Shown: piece by piece, positions 18,043-26,244 of the stretch
Position numbering within the stretch: position 1 is the stretch's first letter
Layout of the letters: each line of letters begins with the position of its first letter
Origin: Phycisphaerae bacterium
GTDB lineage: Bacteria; Planctomycetota; Phycisphaerae; SM23-33
Reading direction: 5' to 3'
Assembly: GCA_016782885.1 (NCBI GenBank)
Contig: JADHXQ010000002.1
Span: forward strand, 32,970 to 96,969
Length of the DNA: 64,000 nt
Program-made: the position numbers and the translations under genes
The notes under the pieces: generated by a model
Database searches by the model: none
What the model was told of the DNA's origin: nothing
Seen by the model: only the letters and a program-made list of their open reading frames with translations

Positions 18043-19491
18043 TCATTTCGTGATGCCGACCATGTTCGATACGAATGTATGCTGCTGGTACTGATGATCC
18101 ATGCCCTGGTAGTCGCCCTTGATGCGTCCCAGTTCGCCCCATGCGTAGAAGCCGAAGATCGGAATGCCCTTGCCCAATGCGGGCAGGATCGCTTCTTTGA
18201 CTTCGTCGTCATTGCCCTTGCGGAAGGTCCTGAGGCGCATACCGCGCGCGCAGCAATTGCTCATCAGGAGCAGGGACGGTTCGGCGGAGGCGGCCTTGGC
18301 GGCCGCAACCGATTCGGCGACGGTGTTCTTGGCCGATTCAATGATCGGTCCGGGCTTCATCTGGCAGGCCAGGCAGAATATCTTCGTGCCCTTGACTACC
18401 GGCGCCACGAAGGCGAGCGAACCGTCGGGCACGTCGACTTTCTTGTCGTCCTTGTCCTTTCCGTCCTTGACCCAGTTCAGGACCATTCGCGTGTAGTTCT
18501 TTCCGCCGCCGAGATCGACTCCGATGGGGTGCAGCCAGTCGCTGGTGAGCTTGTCTTCGGCTTTCATACCGGACAACCCGCGGTAGACACCTTCTGCCGG
18601 CTTGCCGTCAAGTTCGATCACCCACTTGCCGCTGACCTTCGTCACCTCGGCGGTTTTCGCCGACGGCGTGAACTCGTTGGCGTGGTTTCCGAAGTTGGCG
18701 ATCGGACCGCCGACGCCCAGGGTCACGACGTGGCCTTTAAGGGCCTCGCCGTTGAAGAACTGCTTGCCCCACAGATCGCCCGTGGTCATGTCGTCAGGCA
18801 TGGAGTTTCCGCCGAAGAGCGTCGTGCCCTTGGGCGAATCTCCCAGCGCGCCCTTGATGAAATCTTCGACGCTGACGCCTTCCTTGGCCTCGAAGCTCAG
18901 GCGCATCTCCGCCAGCGCCAGTATGAGCTTGAGATCCTTGACGTCCTTGACGGCGGCGGCGACACCCTTGCCGGTGGCAAGGCGATCGTCCTGGATAGCG
19001 ACCTTGCCCGCGGCTGCTGAGGCCTTGGCGCCCCCGACAGCCAGAACCGCGACGGCGTTTTTCAATATCGTCCCGCCGTTGGTCAGGCATCGTGCGCGGC
19101 ATCCGATGTTGGGCACGCCGGCGCATACCTTGTTGACGGCGGCCGCAACGAGGTCTTCGGCCTTCAGATCGGGTTTGCAGGCGGTGGCCTGCGACGATTC
19201 GTCAGGTTTGAAGTCTTTATCCTGGTAGTAGGTGTAGAAGACGACGGCCTGTGCTTTTCCGCCGACGGCGCCGAGGGCGGCTTTTGTGGCTTTTTCCGCC
19301 GCTGATTCCGCGCCGCCGGGGCACGACGACCAGGCCACCGCGAACTGGATGGTGTCGGGCGAACCGGACGTTACAACATCAGTCATTTTTGCTCCTTTGG
19401 AATCACATTCCTTTTTAGTCAGGCCCTGTTGGGATACGTCGCAGCCCACGATAAGCATTCCCACGATTACGAGCAATACCAGTTTCTTCAT
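18043..19491 (-). CDS. FIST-domain lipoprotein (copy 2)
   Basis: Paralogue of the next gene, 482 residues. The lipoprotein signal ends LIVGC (C17), so it is probably membrane-anchored outside the cytoplasm. An N-terminal FIST half includes SSCPGGAES and a cysteine pair region GCRARCLTNGG; the C-terminal half includes LLLMSNCCARGMR and the FIST hallmark PIFGFYAWGELG. It is 140 residues longer than copy 1, mainly in the middle (about 230-350). A strong AAGGAG lies before ATG 19491. It follows an aldehyde dehydrogenase gene by 59 bp. A sensory or binding role is inferred from the family only. Confidence 0.8.
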   Translation of the reverse strand: MKKLVLLVIVGMLIVGCDVSQQGLTKKECDSKGAKMTDVVTSGSPDTIQFAVAWSSCPGGAESAAEKATKAALGAVGGKAQAVVFYTYYQDKDFKPDESSQATACKPDLKAEDLVAAAVNKVCAGVPNIGCRARCLTNGGTILKNAVAVLAVGGAKASAAAGKVAIQDDRLATGKGVAAAVKDVKDLKLILALAEMRLSFEAKEGVSVEDFIKGALGDSPKGTTLFGGNSMPDDMTTGDLWGKQFFNGEALKGHVVTLGVGGPIANFGNHANEFTPSAKTAEVTKVSGKWVIELDGKPAEGVYRGLSGMKAEDKLTSDWLHPIGVDLGGGKNYTRMVLNWVKDGKDKDDKKVDVPDGSLAFVAPVVKGTKIFCLACQMKPGPIIESAKNTVAESVAAAKAASAEPSLLLMSNCCARGMRLRTFRKGNDDEVKEAILPALGKGIPIFGFYAWGELGRIKGDYQGMDHQYQQHTFVSNMVGITK

Positions 19492-19550
19492 GCTGTTCTC
19501 CTTTGCATATTATTCGACGGGTGATTATGAAGCGCCCATTGCTATTCGTC

Positions 19551-21002
19551 CTATTCGTCCAGCACCAGCGAAACGTATTTGGCCTCGAGATATTCCAGAA
19601 TTCCTTCCCGTCCGCCCTCGCGCCCGATACCGCTCTGCTTCAGTCCGCCAAACGGGCTGAGCACCGTCGCCGGCGAGAAGTCGCCAACCGAGATGATGCC
19701 CGCGTCCATTTCTTCCGACGCCCGGAGCGCCGTCGTAATGTTACGCGTGGCGATATAGCCCGCCAGGGCGTATTCCGAATCGTTGGCCAGAGCCATCGCC
19801 TCGTCGTACGTCTTGAACGGGATGATCGGCATGATCGGACAGAAAGGTTCTTCCTGCATCAGTTCCATGTCGTTGGTGATGTTGGTCATGACCGTCGGCT
19901 GGACGAAGTAGCCCTTGTCGAAGCCCTCGGGCCTCCCGCCGCCGCTGAGAATCTCGGCGCCCTTACCGCGGGCGTCTTCGATCAGGCGGAGTGTCTTTTC
20001 GAGGTGGTTGGGCTCGGCGACCGGACCCATGGTCACACCGTCGTCCATCCCGTTGCCGATGACGATCGCCTCGGCTTCGGCGACCGCCTGGGCGCAGAAT
20101 TCATCGTAGATTTCTTCCTGCACGTAGAAGCGGCTGGCGGAAATGCACGATTGACCGCAGTTGCGGAACTTGCTGAGCGCCGCCAGTTTCGCCGCGGCTT
20201 GGGCGCCGTAATCCGCGAACGCCAGGAACGGCGCGTGCCCGCCCAGTTCGATGCCGATCTTCTTCACGTGCTCCGCCGACCGTCGCATGATCTCCTTGCC
20301 GATCTCCGTCGAGCCGGAGAAGCTGATCTGACGGACGCGAACATCGGAGTAGAATGCTTCCATGCACTCGCCGGCCGGTCCGATAACCAGGTTGGCGACG
20401 CCGGCGGGGATGCCCGCGTCTTCGATGATTTCGAACAGTTTTATCAGGCTCAGGGGTGTTTGGGTCGACGGGCGGCAGATGCAGGTGCATCCAGCCGCCA
20501 GCGCCGGTGCGATCTTGCGACCCTGGAGGAACAGCGGGAAGTTCCACGGCGAGATCATCGCGCAGACGCCGATGGGCTGGTGGAAGTGGAACAGGCGCTT
20601 GTTGCTGAAATGCGACGGCACGATCTCGCCGTAAACGCGCGTGCCTTCCTCGGCGTACCACTCGAAGAACGTCGCGTTGGCCAGCACCTCGAGGCGCGCT
20701 TCCGCCAACGGTTTGCCCTGTTCCAGCGTCAGTGCGGTCGCGACCTCGTCGACCCGCTGGCGGATCAACCGGCCGACTTTTCGCAGGGGAATTTCACGTT
20801 CGTACGGCGTCAGCGCCCGCCAGGCGGCAGCGGCGCCGGCGGCTGCGTCTATCGCCCGCTGGGTGTCGGAGCGGTCGCAGTAGTCGACCTGGCAGATGGC
20901 TTCTTCCGTCGCGGGATTGATGACGTCTATCGTCCTGCCGGAACCGGTCGGGGACCACTTACCGTCAATGAAGAGTGAACCGCGAAGTTGAGGGGGCGCC
21001 AT
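19551..21002 (-). CDS. NAD(P)-dependent aldehyde dehydrogenase (succinate-semialdehyde type)
   Basis: Cytoplasmic aldehyde dehydrogenase, 483 residues, oxidising an aldehyde to the acid. The Rossmann-type cofactor segment has SPWNFP (N154), and ISFSGSTEIGK follows. The general base is E252 in IELGGHAPFLAF and the nucleophile C286 in NCGQSCIS, resembling GabD-like enzymes; exact substrate is not determined. Start ATG 21002 has AGGAGAG about 8 nt upstream. First gene of an operon with two exported FIST proteins, with a strong promoter and a terminator at the far end. Confidence 0.92.
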   Translation of the reverse strand: MAPPQLRGSLFIDGKWSPTGSGRTIDVINPATEEAICQVDYCDRSDTQRAIDAAAGAAAAWRALTPYEREIPLRKVGRLIRQRVDEVATALTLEQGKPLAEARLEVLANATFFEWYAEEGTRVYGEIVPSHFSNKRLFHFHQPIGVCAMISPWNFPLFLQGRKIAPALAAGCTCICRPSTQTPLSLIKLFEIIEDAGIPAGVANLVIGPAGECMEAFYSDVRVRQISFSGSTEIGKEIMRRSAEHVKKIGIELGGHAPFLAFADYGAQAAAKLAALSKFRNCGQSCISASRFYVQEEIYDEFCAQAVAEAEAIVIGNGMDDGVTMGPVAEPNHLEKTLRLIEDARGKGAEILSGGGRPEGFDKGYFVQPTVMTNITNDMELMQEEPFCPIMPIIPFKTYDEAMALANDSEYALAGYIATRNITTALRASEEMDAGIISVGDFSPATVLSPFGGLKQSGIGREGGREGILEYLEAKYVSLVLDE

Positions 21003-21068
21003 TAAATAGCTCTCCTGTCGTAAACGGTTGAACGAACCCGCCCGCCGCACTAGCAGATCGGGCCGCGC

Positions 21069-21098
21069 ATTATACGCCCCGCCCGCCGACAGCATCAA
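21069..21098 (-). promoter_or_regulatory. Sigma70-like promoter for the ALDH-FIST operon
   Basis: On the minus strand TTGATG (21098-21093), an 18-bp spacer, and a perfect TATAAT (21074-21069), about 65 nt before the ALDH start. Confidence 0.65.
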
Positions 21099-21163
21099 GG
21101 CCCCTTTGCAGAAATATACGGACCTCGCCGGCGGTCGGCGGTATAGAATAGATCGGTGCGGAA

Positions 21164-21862
21164 ATGAGCGATCGGGCTGTTGAGATAATGGACATCGCCG
21201 AACTGCGGGAGCGGACGTGTGTTTTTGATGACCGGGCGCACGCGGGTGCGATAATGGCCGACATGCTTGCCGGGCGGTTTGGCGGCGATGCGCTTGTTCT
21301 GGGCATCGCGGCGGGGGGGGTGGCTGTCGGCGCCCCGATCGCGCGAAGCTTGGGCGTCGGTCTGAGCGCCGCGGTGGTCAACAAGATCACGCCGGCGTGG
21401 AACGGCGAGTGGGGGTTCGGTGCCGTCGCATACGACGGATCGGTCGTAGTCGACGAATCGTCGCTGGCGAGTGCGTCAATCGATCGGGCCGAATTGGGAC
21501 GATGCACCGAGAAGGCCCGCGACAAGGTCAATCGACGCCTGGAACTCTTCGGGCGTTACGCGCCTCCGGCGGACCTGTCCGCCCGCGCGGTCGTGGTGGT
21601 CGATGACGGCCTGGCGACCGGGATCACAATGCGAGGCGCGATCCAGGCCGTCCGGCGCGGCGGCGCCGGCGAGATCGTAATGGCGGTCCCGACCGCCCAT
21701 CGCGCGTCGATCGACTGGTTCGCCAGGCGCGGGGACGCGGGATCAGTCTACTGCGCTAACATTCGCGGCGGTCACAGCTTCGCGGTAGCACAGGCCTACA
21801 GGCACTGGACGAACATGACGGACGACGAAATCGAGGCGATCCTGGCGTCATTTACCGTATGA
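21164..21862 (+). CDS. Phosphoribosyltransferase-domain protein
   Basis: PRTase fold protein of 232 residues. The PRPP-binding loop is VVVVDDGLATGITM (143-156), with D147/D148 and the GxAT-like turn. The N-terminal LVLGIAAGGVAVGAPIA matches the start of this family, often called predicted phosphoribosyltransferase and sometimes fused to hydrolases. Function in nucleotide salvage or regulation cannot be settled. Its 3' end overlaps the convergent glycosidase gene by 15 bp. The start could also be ATG 21188. Confidence 0.85.
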   Translation: MSDRAVEIMDIAELRERTCVFDDRAHAGAIMADMLAGRFGGDALVLGIAAGGVAVGAPIARSLGVGLSAAVVNKITPAWNGEWGFGAVAYDGSVVVDESSLASASIDRAELGRCTEKARDKVNRRLELFGRYAPPADLSARAVVVVDDGLATGITMRGAIQAVRRGGAGEIVMAVPTAHRASIDWFARRGDAGSVYCANIRGGHSFAVAQAYRHWTNMTDDEIEAILASFTV

Positions 21863-24700
21863 GACCAGGTAGTAGCATGTCTTGTCGCGGGCGCCGTCGA
21901 TCTTGAATGTACCGTTGGCGACGGGCAGTGTCCGTCCGGTTTTTCTCCCGGCGTGGTCCAGCACGTGGACTACCGGGGCGCTTTTCCCGCGGATCTCGAT
22001 TCGTGCGGCGATCGGCTCCATCACTACCGGCGCCTCGCCGCGGTTGAGGATGCGGGTATCGAGGTAGACTCTCATGCCCGTGTTGCGTGCCCGTGCGACG
22101 GCGACCACCAGCACGTCGCCCGCCGACGCGATTGTTTTTCCGGCGTCTCGCGCCGTTACGTATATCGCGGCGAAGCGGCTTTTGGAAGCGGGGGCGATCG
22201 TCACTTCGCCCAGTTTGCAGCTCCGCCCAGCCGCGAAGCCGACAAGCGCTTTGGTTGCGGGGCTGTCGATCGTGAAATACCCGTCCAGCTTCCGCTTGCC
22301 CGGCGTCCAGCTAAGCTGCCCTGTCGACGAGGTGTATACTCCGTCGCGGACGTACTTGCTGATATCGAACGCCGGCGTGGTCTGGTGGCGGTCGGTGAAT
22401 TTCACCACGCACCGCGCCACCGCCAGGGCGGACGCGGGGACCTTGTCGCTGTCGAACGTCTTGATGTCGTGCTGCTGGGTGGCCTTGTCGACGAAGCCCA
22501 GTTTGCCCTCGCCCAGCGAGTCGACGTGTACGTTCCGCCCGGCCTGCACGTCCGATTCGCTCACATCTCCACGAAGCACCTGGCGCGCCACCGCCGGGAA
22601 CACGCCCATCACGTTCGGGGCGGCCACATCCCAACGCTCCTTGCCGATCAGCGTGCTGAACTCGCCGGCGTCGCGGTTCTGGAACATGTACGAGACGTCC
22701 CATCCGTTGAGCCCCATCCCGTACGCGGCGATTATCGCCGGTCCCTCGACGCCCCATTCGTTCGGCGTGACGTGTATCCATTCGGACATCATGAACGGGC
22801 GGTCGTCGGCCTGCTGCATGCCCGCGGACAGCAGGCCCGACCCGGGCAGGCGCAGCATCGAAACGTTATTGATCTTCGCCCCGCTCCCCCCGCCGAAGTA
22901 GTTGTGGCGGTCGATCAGTCCGATTCGCCAGTCCGAGTGCAGGTTGTAGTAATGGCTGTATGCGCGCCCGGCCTGCCAGTTCGACGAGAGTATCTCGCCT
23001 TCGTACCCCGCGTCGCGGATCGCCTTGACGTAGCGGTCGTAGAACTCGTTCTGGAGGTCGTACAGGAAGCGCATCGTGTCCAGCGACCGCCGGCGCTTGA
23101 GCTTCTGCGAACCGGCGAGTTGCGCAGGGTCCCAGAACCACGGATTGCCCGCCGGGACGATAGTCTTTTTCTCCCAGCTCTCGTTGCGGAACCCCTCAGC
23201 CGCGTAGCAGTTCAGCCCGCCTTTGCCCCACGCTTTCAGGCAGGCGTCCTTGTTGCCGTATTTTGCTTTCAACCAGTCGCAGAACCGCTCGGCCGCCATC
23301 TTCCGCAGTGTGGGGATCTTCTGCAACCGTCCCAGCGTGCCGTAGAACAGGGCGCTGTCCTCGTTGAACAGTTCGACTACCGCGACGGCCGGGTCTTTCG
23401 CGTACGTAAGACCGGTGTAACGATTCTTGTGTTTGAGGATGTTGACGATCTGACGGATCTGGAGTTCCTGGAGTTCCGGCGACAGGAAGATGCTTCCGTG
23501 CCCGGTCGCCACCCGGGCGTTCCTGCCCCCCTTGAGCTTTCCGAACTCGTCCATGTAGGGCACGGTTTTCCGGTCGGCCGGTCCGAGCTTCACCCCGAAC
23601 GTCGATGACAACTTGACGTAAATGCCTTTGGCCTTCAGTTGCGCGATGAAGTAGTCCAGGCGGTCGAGCGCGGCCGGGTCGAACTCCGCGAAACTCCCCG
23701 CCGACTGAATCCCCGCCCACCCCGGTCCGTCGGCATATTTGTGCAGCCGTACCGAGTTGACGCCATACTTCGCGTAGAACCCCGCCCGCTTGTCGGCCAG
23801 TTCCTTCTCCGGAGAGCAACTCGAATAGCAGACGTTCAGCCCCCACAGCTTGATCGCCTTGCCATTGTAGACAAGAGCGTCGCCTTTCCGCGCGATTCGC
23901 CCGTGCCTGCCCGCCGGTTTCTCAAGCCAGCCGGCCAGCGATATCTCATCCGGCTTGACGTAATCGTCGCCGCCCTTGAACGTGTACCAACCGGCCGAGT
24001 CGTCGGCGGTTATCTTCTCGCCGCTGGTGTGATAAGTAAGATCGACCGGAACGTCCACTGTGATCCGCGCCTTGACGGGTTTACCCGCCTCCAGGCGCCG
24101 CGCCAGGATTATGCGGATATCCTTGTCGCATCCCACCGGCAACGCGGGATCAAGTGTGACAGCAGTTTTCCGCCCCGAATCGTCGACCATCGCCAACTGC
24201 TTAACGCTCTCGCCCAGCACATTCCTGCCGACTGGCATGGAAACGGTCTTCGTCTTCCCGTCCACCAGCGTCGCAGTGAGCTTTCCCTTGCCGAACCGCC
24301 CCGCATCAGCCGTTACGCCCGCGATAATGCCCGTAAGGTCGGTGTCTTTTGAAGTGCTCAGGTGGACATCGAGAGTAAGCTGTCGCGGCCCGGACTTTGC
24401 GACCGTCGCGACCAGCGTCACCTTCGCCCCGGAACTTTTCACGGTAGTGGTGTTAGTCGCCACAGTCTTACCGCCGACTTCGGCAACGTTTCCGCGCAGC
24501 CCCAGCCACGACCACTTGGGCCCCCATCCGCCAAAGTTCAACTCCATATAAGTTTGCCCACCCTCGATGAACGTAAATGTCTTATGACTCTCGGGGAAAG
24601 CAGTAATCCCGCCGCCGGCCCCAAAACAAGCCCCGCCCCAAACGAGCAAAATTACCGCAAGAACAAAAAACCGCACCGCAGTATTCCGCGCAGTAGTCAT
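21848..24700 (-). CDS. Large secreted clan-A glycoside hydrolase
   Basis: Exported protein of 950 residues with a signal peptide (1-28). An N-terminal beta-rich domain (30-265) leads into a TIM barrel (about 270-700) starting YNGKAIKLWGLNV, as in GH5/GH42-like clan-A enzymes. The likely acid/base is E447 in VELFNEDS and the likely nucleophile E640 in FMMSEWIH. Two C-terminal beta-sandwich regions follow (about 730-950). Family cannot be fixed by eye; agarase or mannanase-like groups are possible. It overlaps the PRTase gene tail to tail and lies among other polysaccharide-degrading genes. Confidence 0.82.
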   Translation of the reverse strand: MTTARNTAVRFFVLAVILLVWGGACFGAGGGITAFPESHKTFTFIEGGQTYMELNFGGWGPKWSWLGLRGNVAEVGGKTVATNTTTVKSSGAKVTLVATVAKSGPRQLTLDVHLSTSKDTDLTGIIAGVTADAGRFGKGKLTATLVDGKTKTVSMPVGRNVLGESVKQLAMVDDSGRKTAVTLDPALPVGCDKDIRIILARRLEAGKPVKARITVDVPVDLTYHTSGEKITADDSAGWYTFKGGDDYVKPDEISLAGWLEKPAGRHGRIARKGDALVYNGKAIKLWGLNVCYSSCSPEKELADKRAGFYAKYGVNSVRLHKYADGPGWAGIQSAGSFAEFDPAALDRLDYFIAQLKAKGIYVKLSSTFGVKLGPADRKTVPYMDEFGKLKGGRNARVATGHGSIFLSPELQELQIRQIVNILKHKNRYTGLTYAKDPAVAVVELFNEDSALFYGTLGRLQKIPTLRKMAAERFCDWLKAKYGNKDACLKAWGKGGLNCYAAEGFRNESWEKKTIVPAGNPWFWDPAQLAGSQKLKRRRSLDTMRFLYDLQNEFYDRYVKAIRDAGYEGEILSSNWQAGRAYSHYYNLHSDWRIGLIDRHNYFGGGSGAKINNVSMLRLPGSGLLSAGMQQADDRPFMMSEWIHVTPNEWGVEGPAIIAAYGMGLNGWDVSYMFQNRDAGEFSTLIGKERWDVAAPNVMGVFPAVARQVLRGDVSESDVQAGRNVHVDSLGEGKLGFVDKATQQHDIKTFDSDKVPASALAVARCVVKFTDRHQTTPAFDISKYVRDGVYTSSTGQLSWTPGKRKLDGYFTIDSPATKALVGFAAGRSCKLGEVTIAPASKSRFAAIYVTARDAGKTIASAGDVLVVAVARARNTGMRVYLDTRILNRGEAPVVMEPIAARIEIRGKSAPVVHVLDHAGRKTGRTLPVANGTFKIDGARDKTCYYLVSYGK

Positions 24701-25034
24701 ATCACTGGTATCCTTATATAGAGCGAATCACCCGAGGGGGAAGTATAGACGCCAAGTGTGTCGAACACCAGAACACCGTTACCATCAGCGCTGCGCTTTC
24801 TTTCAGCGGCCGCCGCCTTGTCTCGCGGGGATTACTTGGGTGGTCCGCACCCCATTGACATCAAGTGTCCCGCGAGTTACAAGAAGGCCATGCGGAGTGT
24901 AAGAGGTAACTTCCGGTTATTTCTTTGCTGAAGCCCACGTAGAACGGCTGGGAGGCGGCGGACCGCCGCCGGCGACTTGGGTGATTGCGGCCGTTGCAGT
25001 CCGGCTGACAGCTTATTAGGAAAGGAAACACATC
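24701..25034. other. Divergent intergenic region, GH to corA
   Basis: 334 bp between two divergent genes. It holds a corA promoter (24855-24883), about 145 nt of leader, and a perfect GC palindrome at 24954-24970 (GGCGGCGG-A-CCGCCGCC). A TATACT box for the glycosidase can be read on the minus strand, without a good -35. No open reading frame of interest. Confidence 0.6.
24855..24883 (+). promoter_or_regulatory. Sigma70-like promoter for corA
   Basis: TTGACA (24855-24860), 17-bp spacer, TACAAG (24878-24883). Perfect -35 and optimal spacing. It implies a leader of about 145 nt with a strong hairpin. Confidence 0.6.
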
Positions 25035-26147
25035 ATGCCAACCATGCCCATCCGACCGCGGCGGTGGCGGCGAGGCGGTAAGGTCGGGGCTCCGCCGGGG
25101 ACGATTCATGTCGATCCCGACGCACCGGCGCCGGTGATTCGCGTCTTCGCCTACGGTCCCGAAGAGTACGTCGAGCAGGAGATCCGGGATCCAGATGCGC
25201 TGGGTGAGTTTCTCGGCCGCTGGCCGGTCGTCTGGGTCAACGTCGACGGACTGGGTGATGCGGAAGTCTTGTCGAAACTCGCGGAGACTTTCGATCTCCA
25301 CCGGCTCGTCATCGAGGATGTCGTCAACGTCCACCAGCGTCCCAAAGTCGAGCAGTACGGCGACGACCTGTTCATCGTTTCGCGCATGGCGGCCATCCTT
25401 GACCGCCTGGAGGTCGAGCAGATCAGCGTGTTCCTCGGACAACGGGGGGTGCTGACCTTTCAGGAGCATCCGGGAGACTGTCTCGACCCGGTCCGCGACC
25501 GCATTCGCAAGGCGACGGGGCGCATCCGCACCCAGGGCCCGGACTACCTGGTATACGCCATTCTGGATTCCGTTATCGACAACTACTTCCCCATTCTGGA
25601 AGAGTTCGGCGAGCGTCTGGAGGCGTTGGAGGAGGATGTTCTCCGCAATCCCGGTCCGGAGGTGGTTTCGCGGATATATGCGGCCAAACGCGACCTGCTG
25701 ACGATGCGCCGGGCGGTCTGGCCTCAACGGGAGTCGGTCAACTGGCTGTCGCGGGAGCCGTGCGCGCTGATCCAGGAGAACACTCGACTGTACTTCAGGG
25801 ATTCCTGCGACCACATCGCCCAGATCATGGACATGGTCGAGACGTTCCGTGAACTGGCGTTGGGACTGGTGGAAGGCTATCAGTCATCCATGAGCAATCG
25901 GATGAACGAGGTCATGAAGGTGCTGACGATCATTGCGACGATCTTCATCCCCTTGAGCTTCGTCGCGGGCCTGTATGGGATGAACTTCAACCCGGAAAAG
26001 TCTCCACTGAACATGCCCGAACTCGCGTGGTACTGGGGGTATCCGTTCGCTCTGGGGCTGATGGCGGCGATAGCTGGCGGGATGGTCGTTTATTTCTGGC
26101 GCAAAGGATGGTTGAGGTCCTCTCCGACGACGCTCAAGGAAGACTGA
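25035..26147 (+). CDS. corA: Magnesium/cobalt transporter CorA
   Basis: Divalent cation channel of the CorA family, 370 residues. A long cytoplasmic alpha/beta domain and stalk helix (to about 290) precede two C-terminal membrane helices. The selectivity motif GMN is at 315-317 in LYGMNFNPEKSPLNMPEL, at the end of the first helix (LTIIATIFIPLSFVAGL). The C-terminus has the usual basic tail (FWRKGWL). RBS AGGAAAGGA precedes ATG 25035. It is followed 97 bp later by an MscS channel gene with its own possible promoter. Confidence 0.95.
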   Translation: MPTMPIRPRRWRRGGKVGAPPGTIHVDPDAPAPVIRVFAYGPEEYVEQEIRDPDALGEFLGRWPVVWVNVDGLGDAEVLSKLAETFDLHRLVIEDVVNVHQRPKVEQYGDDLFIVSRMAAILDRLEVEQISVFLGQRGVLTFQEHPGDCLDPVRDRIRKATGRIRTQGPDYLVYAILDSVIDNYFPILEEFGERLEALEEDVLRNPGPEVVSRIYAAKRDLLTMRRAVWPQRESVNWLSREPCALIQENTRLYFRDSCDHIAQIMDMVETFRELALGLVEGYQSSMSNRMNEVMKVLTIIATIFIPLSFVAGLYGMNFNPEKSPLNMPELAWYWGYPFALGLMAAIAGGMVVYFWRKGWLRSSPTTLKED

Positions 26148-26168
26148 CGAGCGTAGTAACCGCCCGCG

Positions 26169-26177
26169 TGCTATACT
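26169..26177 (+). promoter_or_regulatory. Extended -10 element upstream of the MscS gene
   Basis: TGCTATACT at 26169-26177 matches TGnTATACT. No matching -35 is seen. A short stem TTTAAG/CTTAAA (26180-26185 and 26192-26197) follows directly and may be a weak terminator or operator. Confidence 0.4.
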
Positions 26178-26244
26178 TATTTAAGGCCAGGCTTAAATGT
26201 AGGAATGGCGCAGGCCATCGATATCACGGAATAAAGGCGGCGAG

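Noticed and set aside
24884..25034. M-box magnesium riboswitch upstream of corA
   Set aside because: The conserved M-box sequence blocks are not visible; only a generic GC hairpin is.
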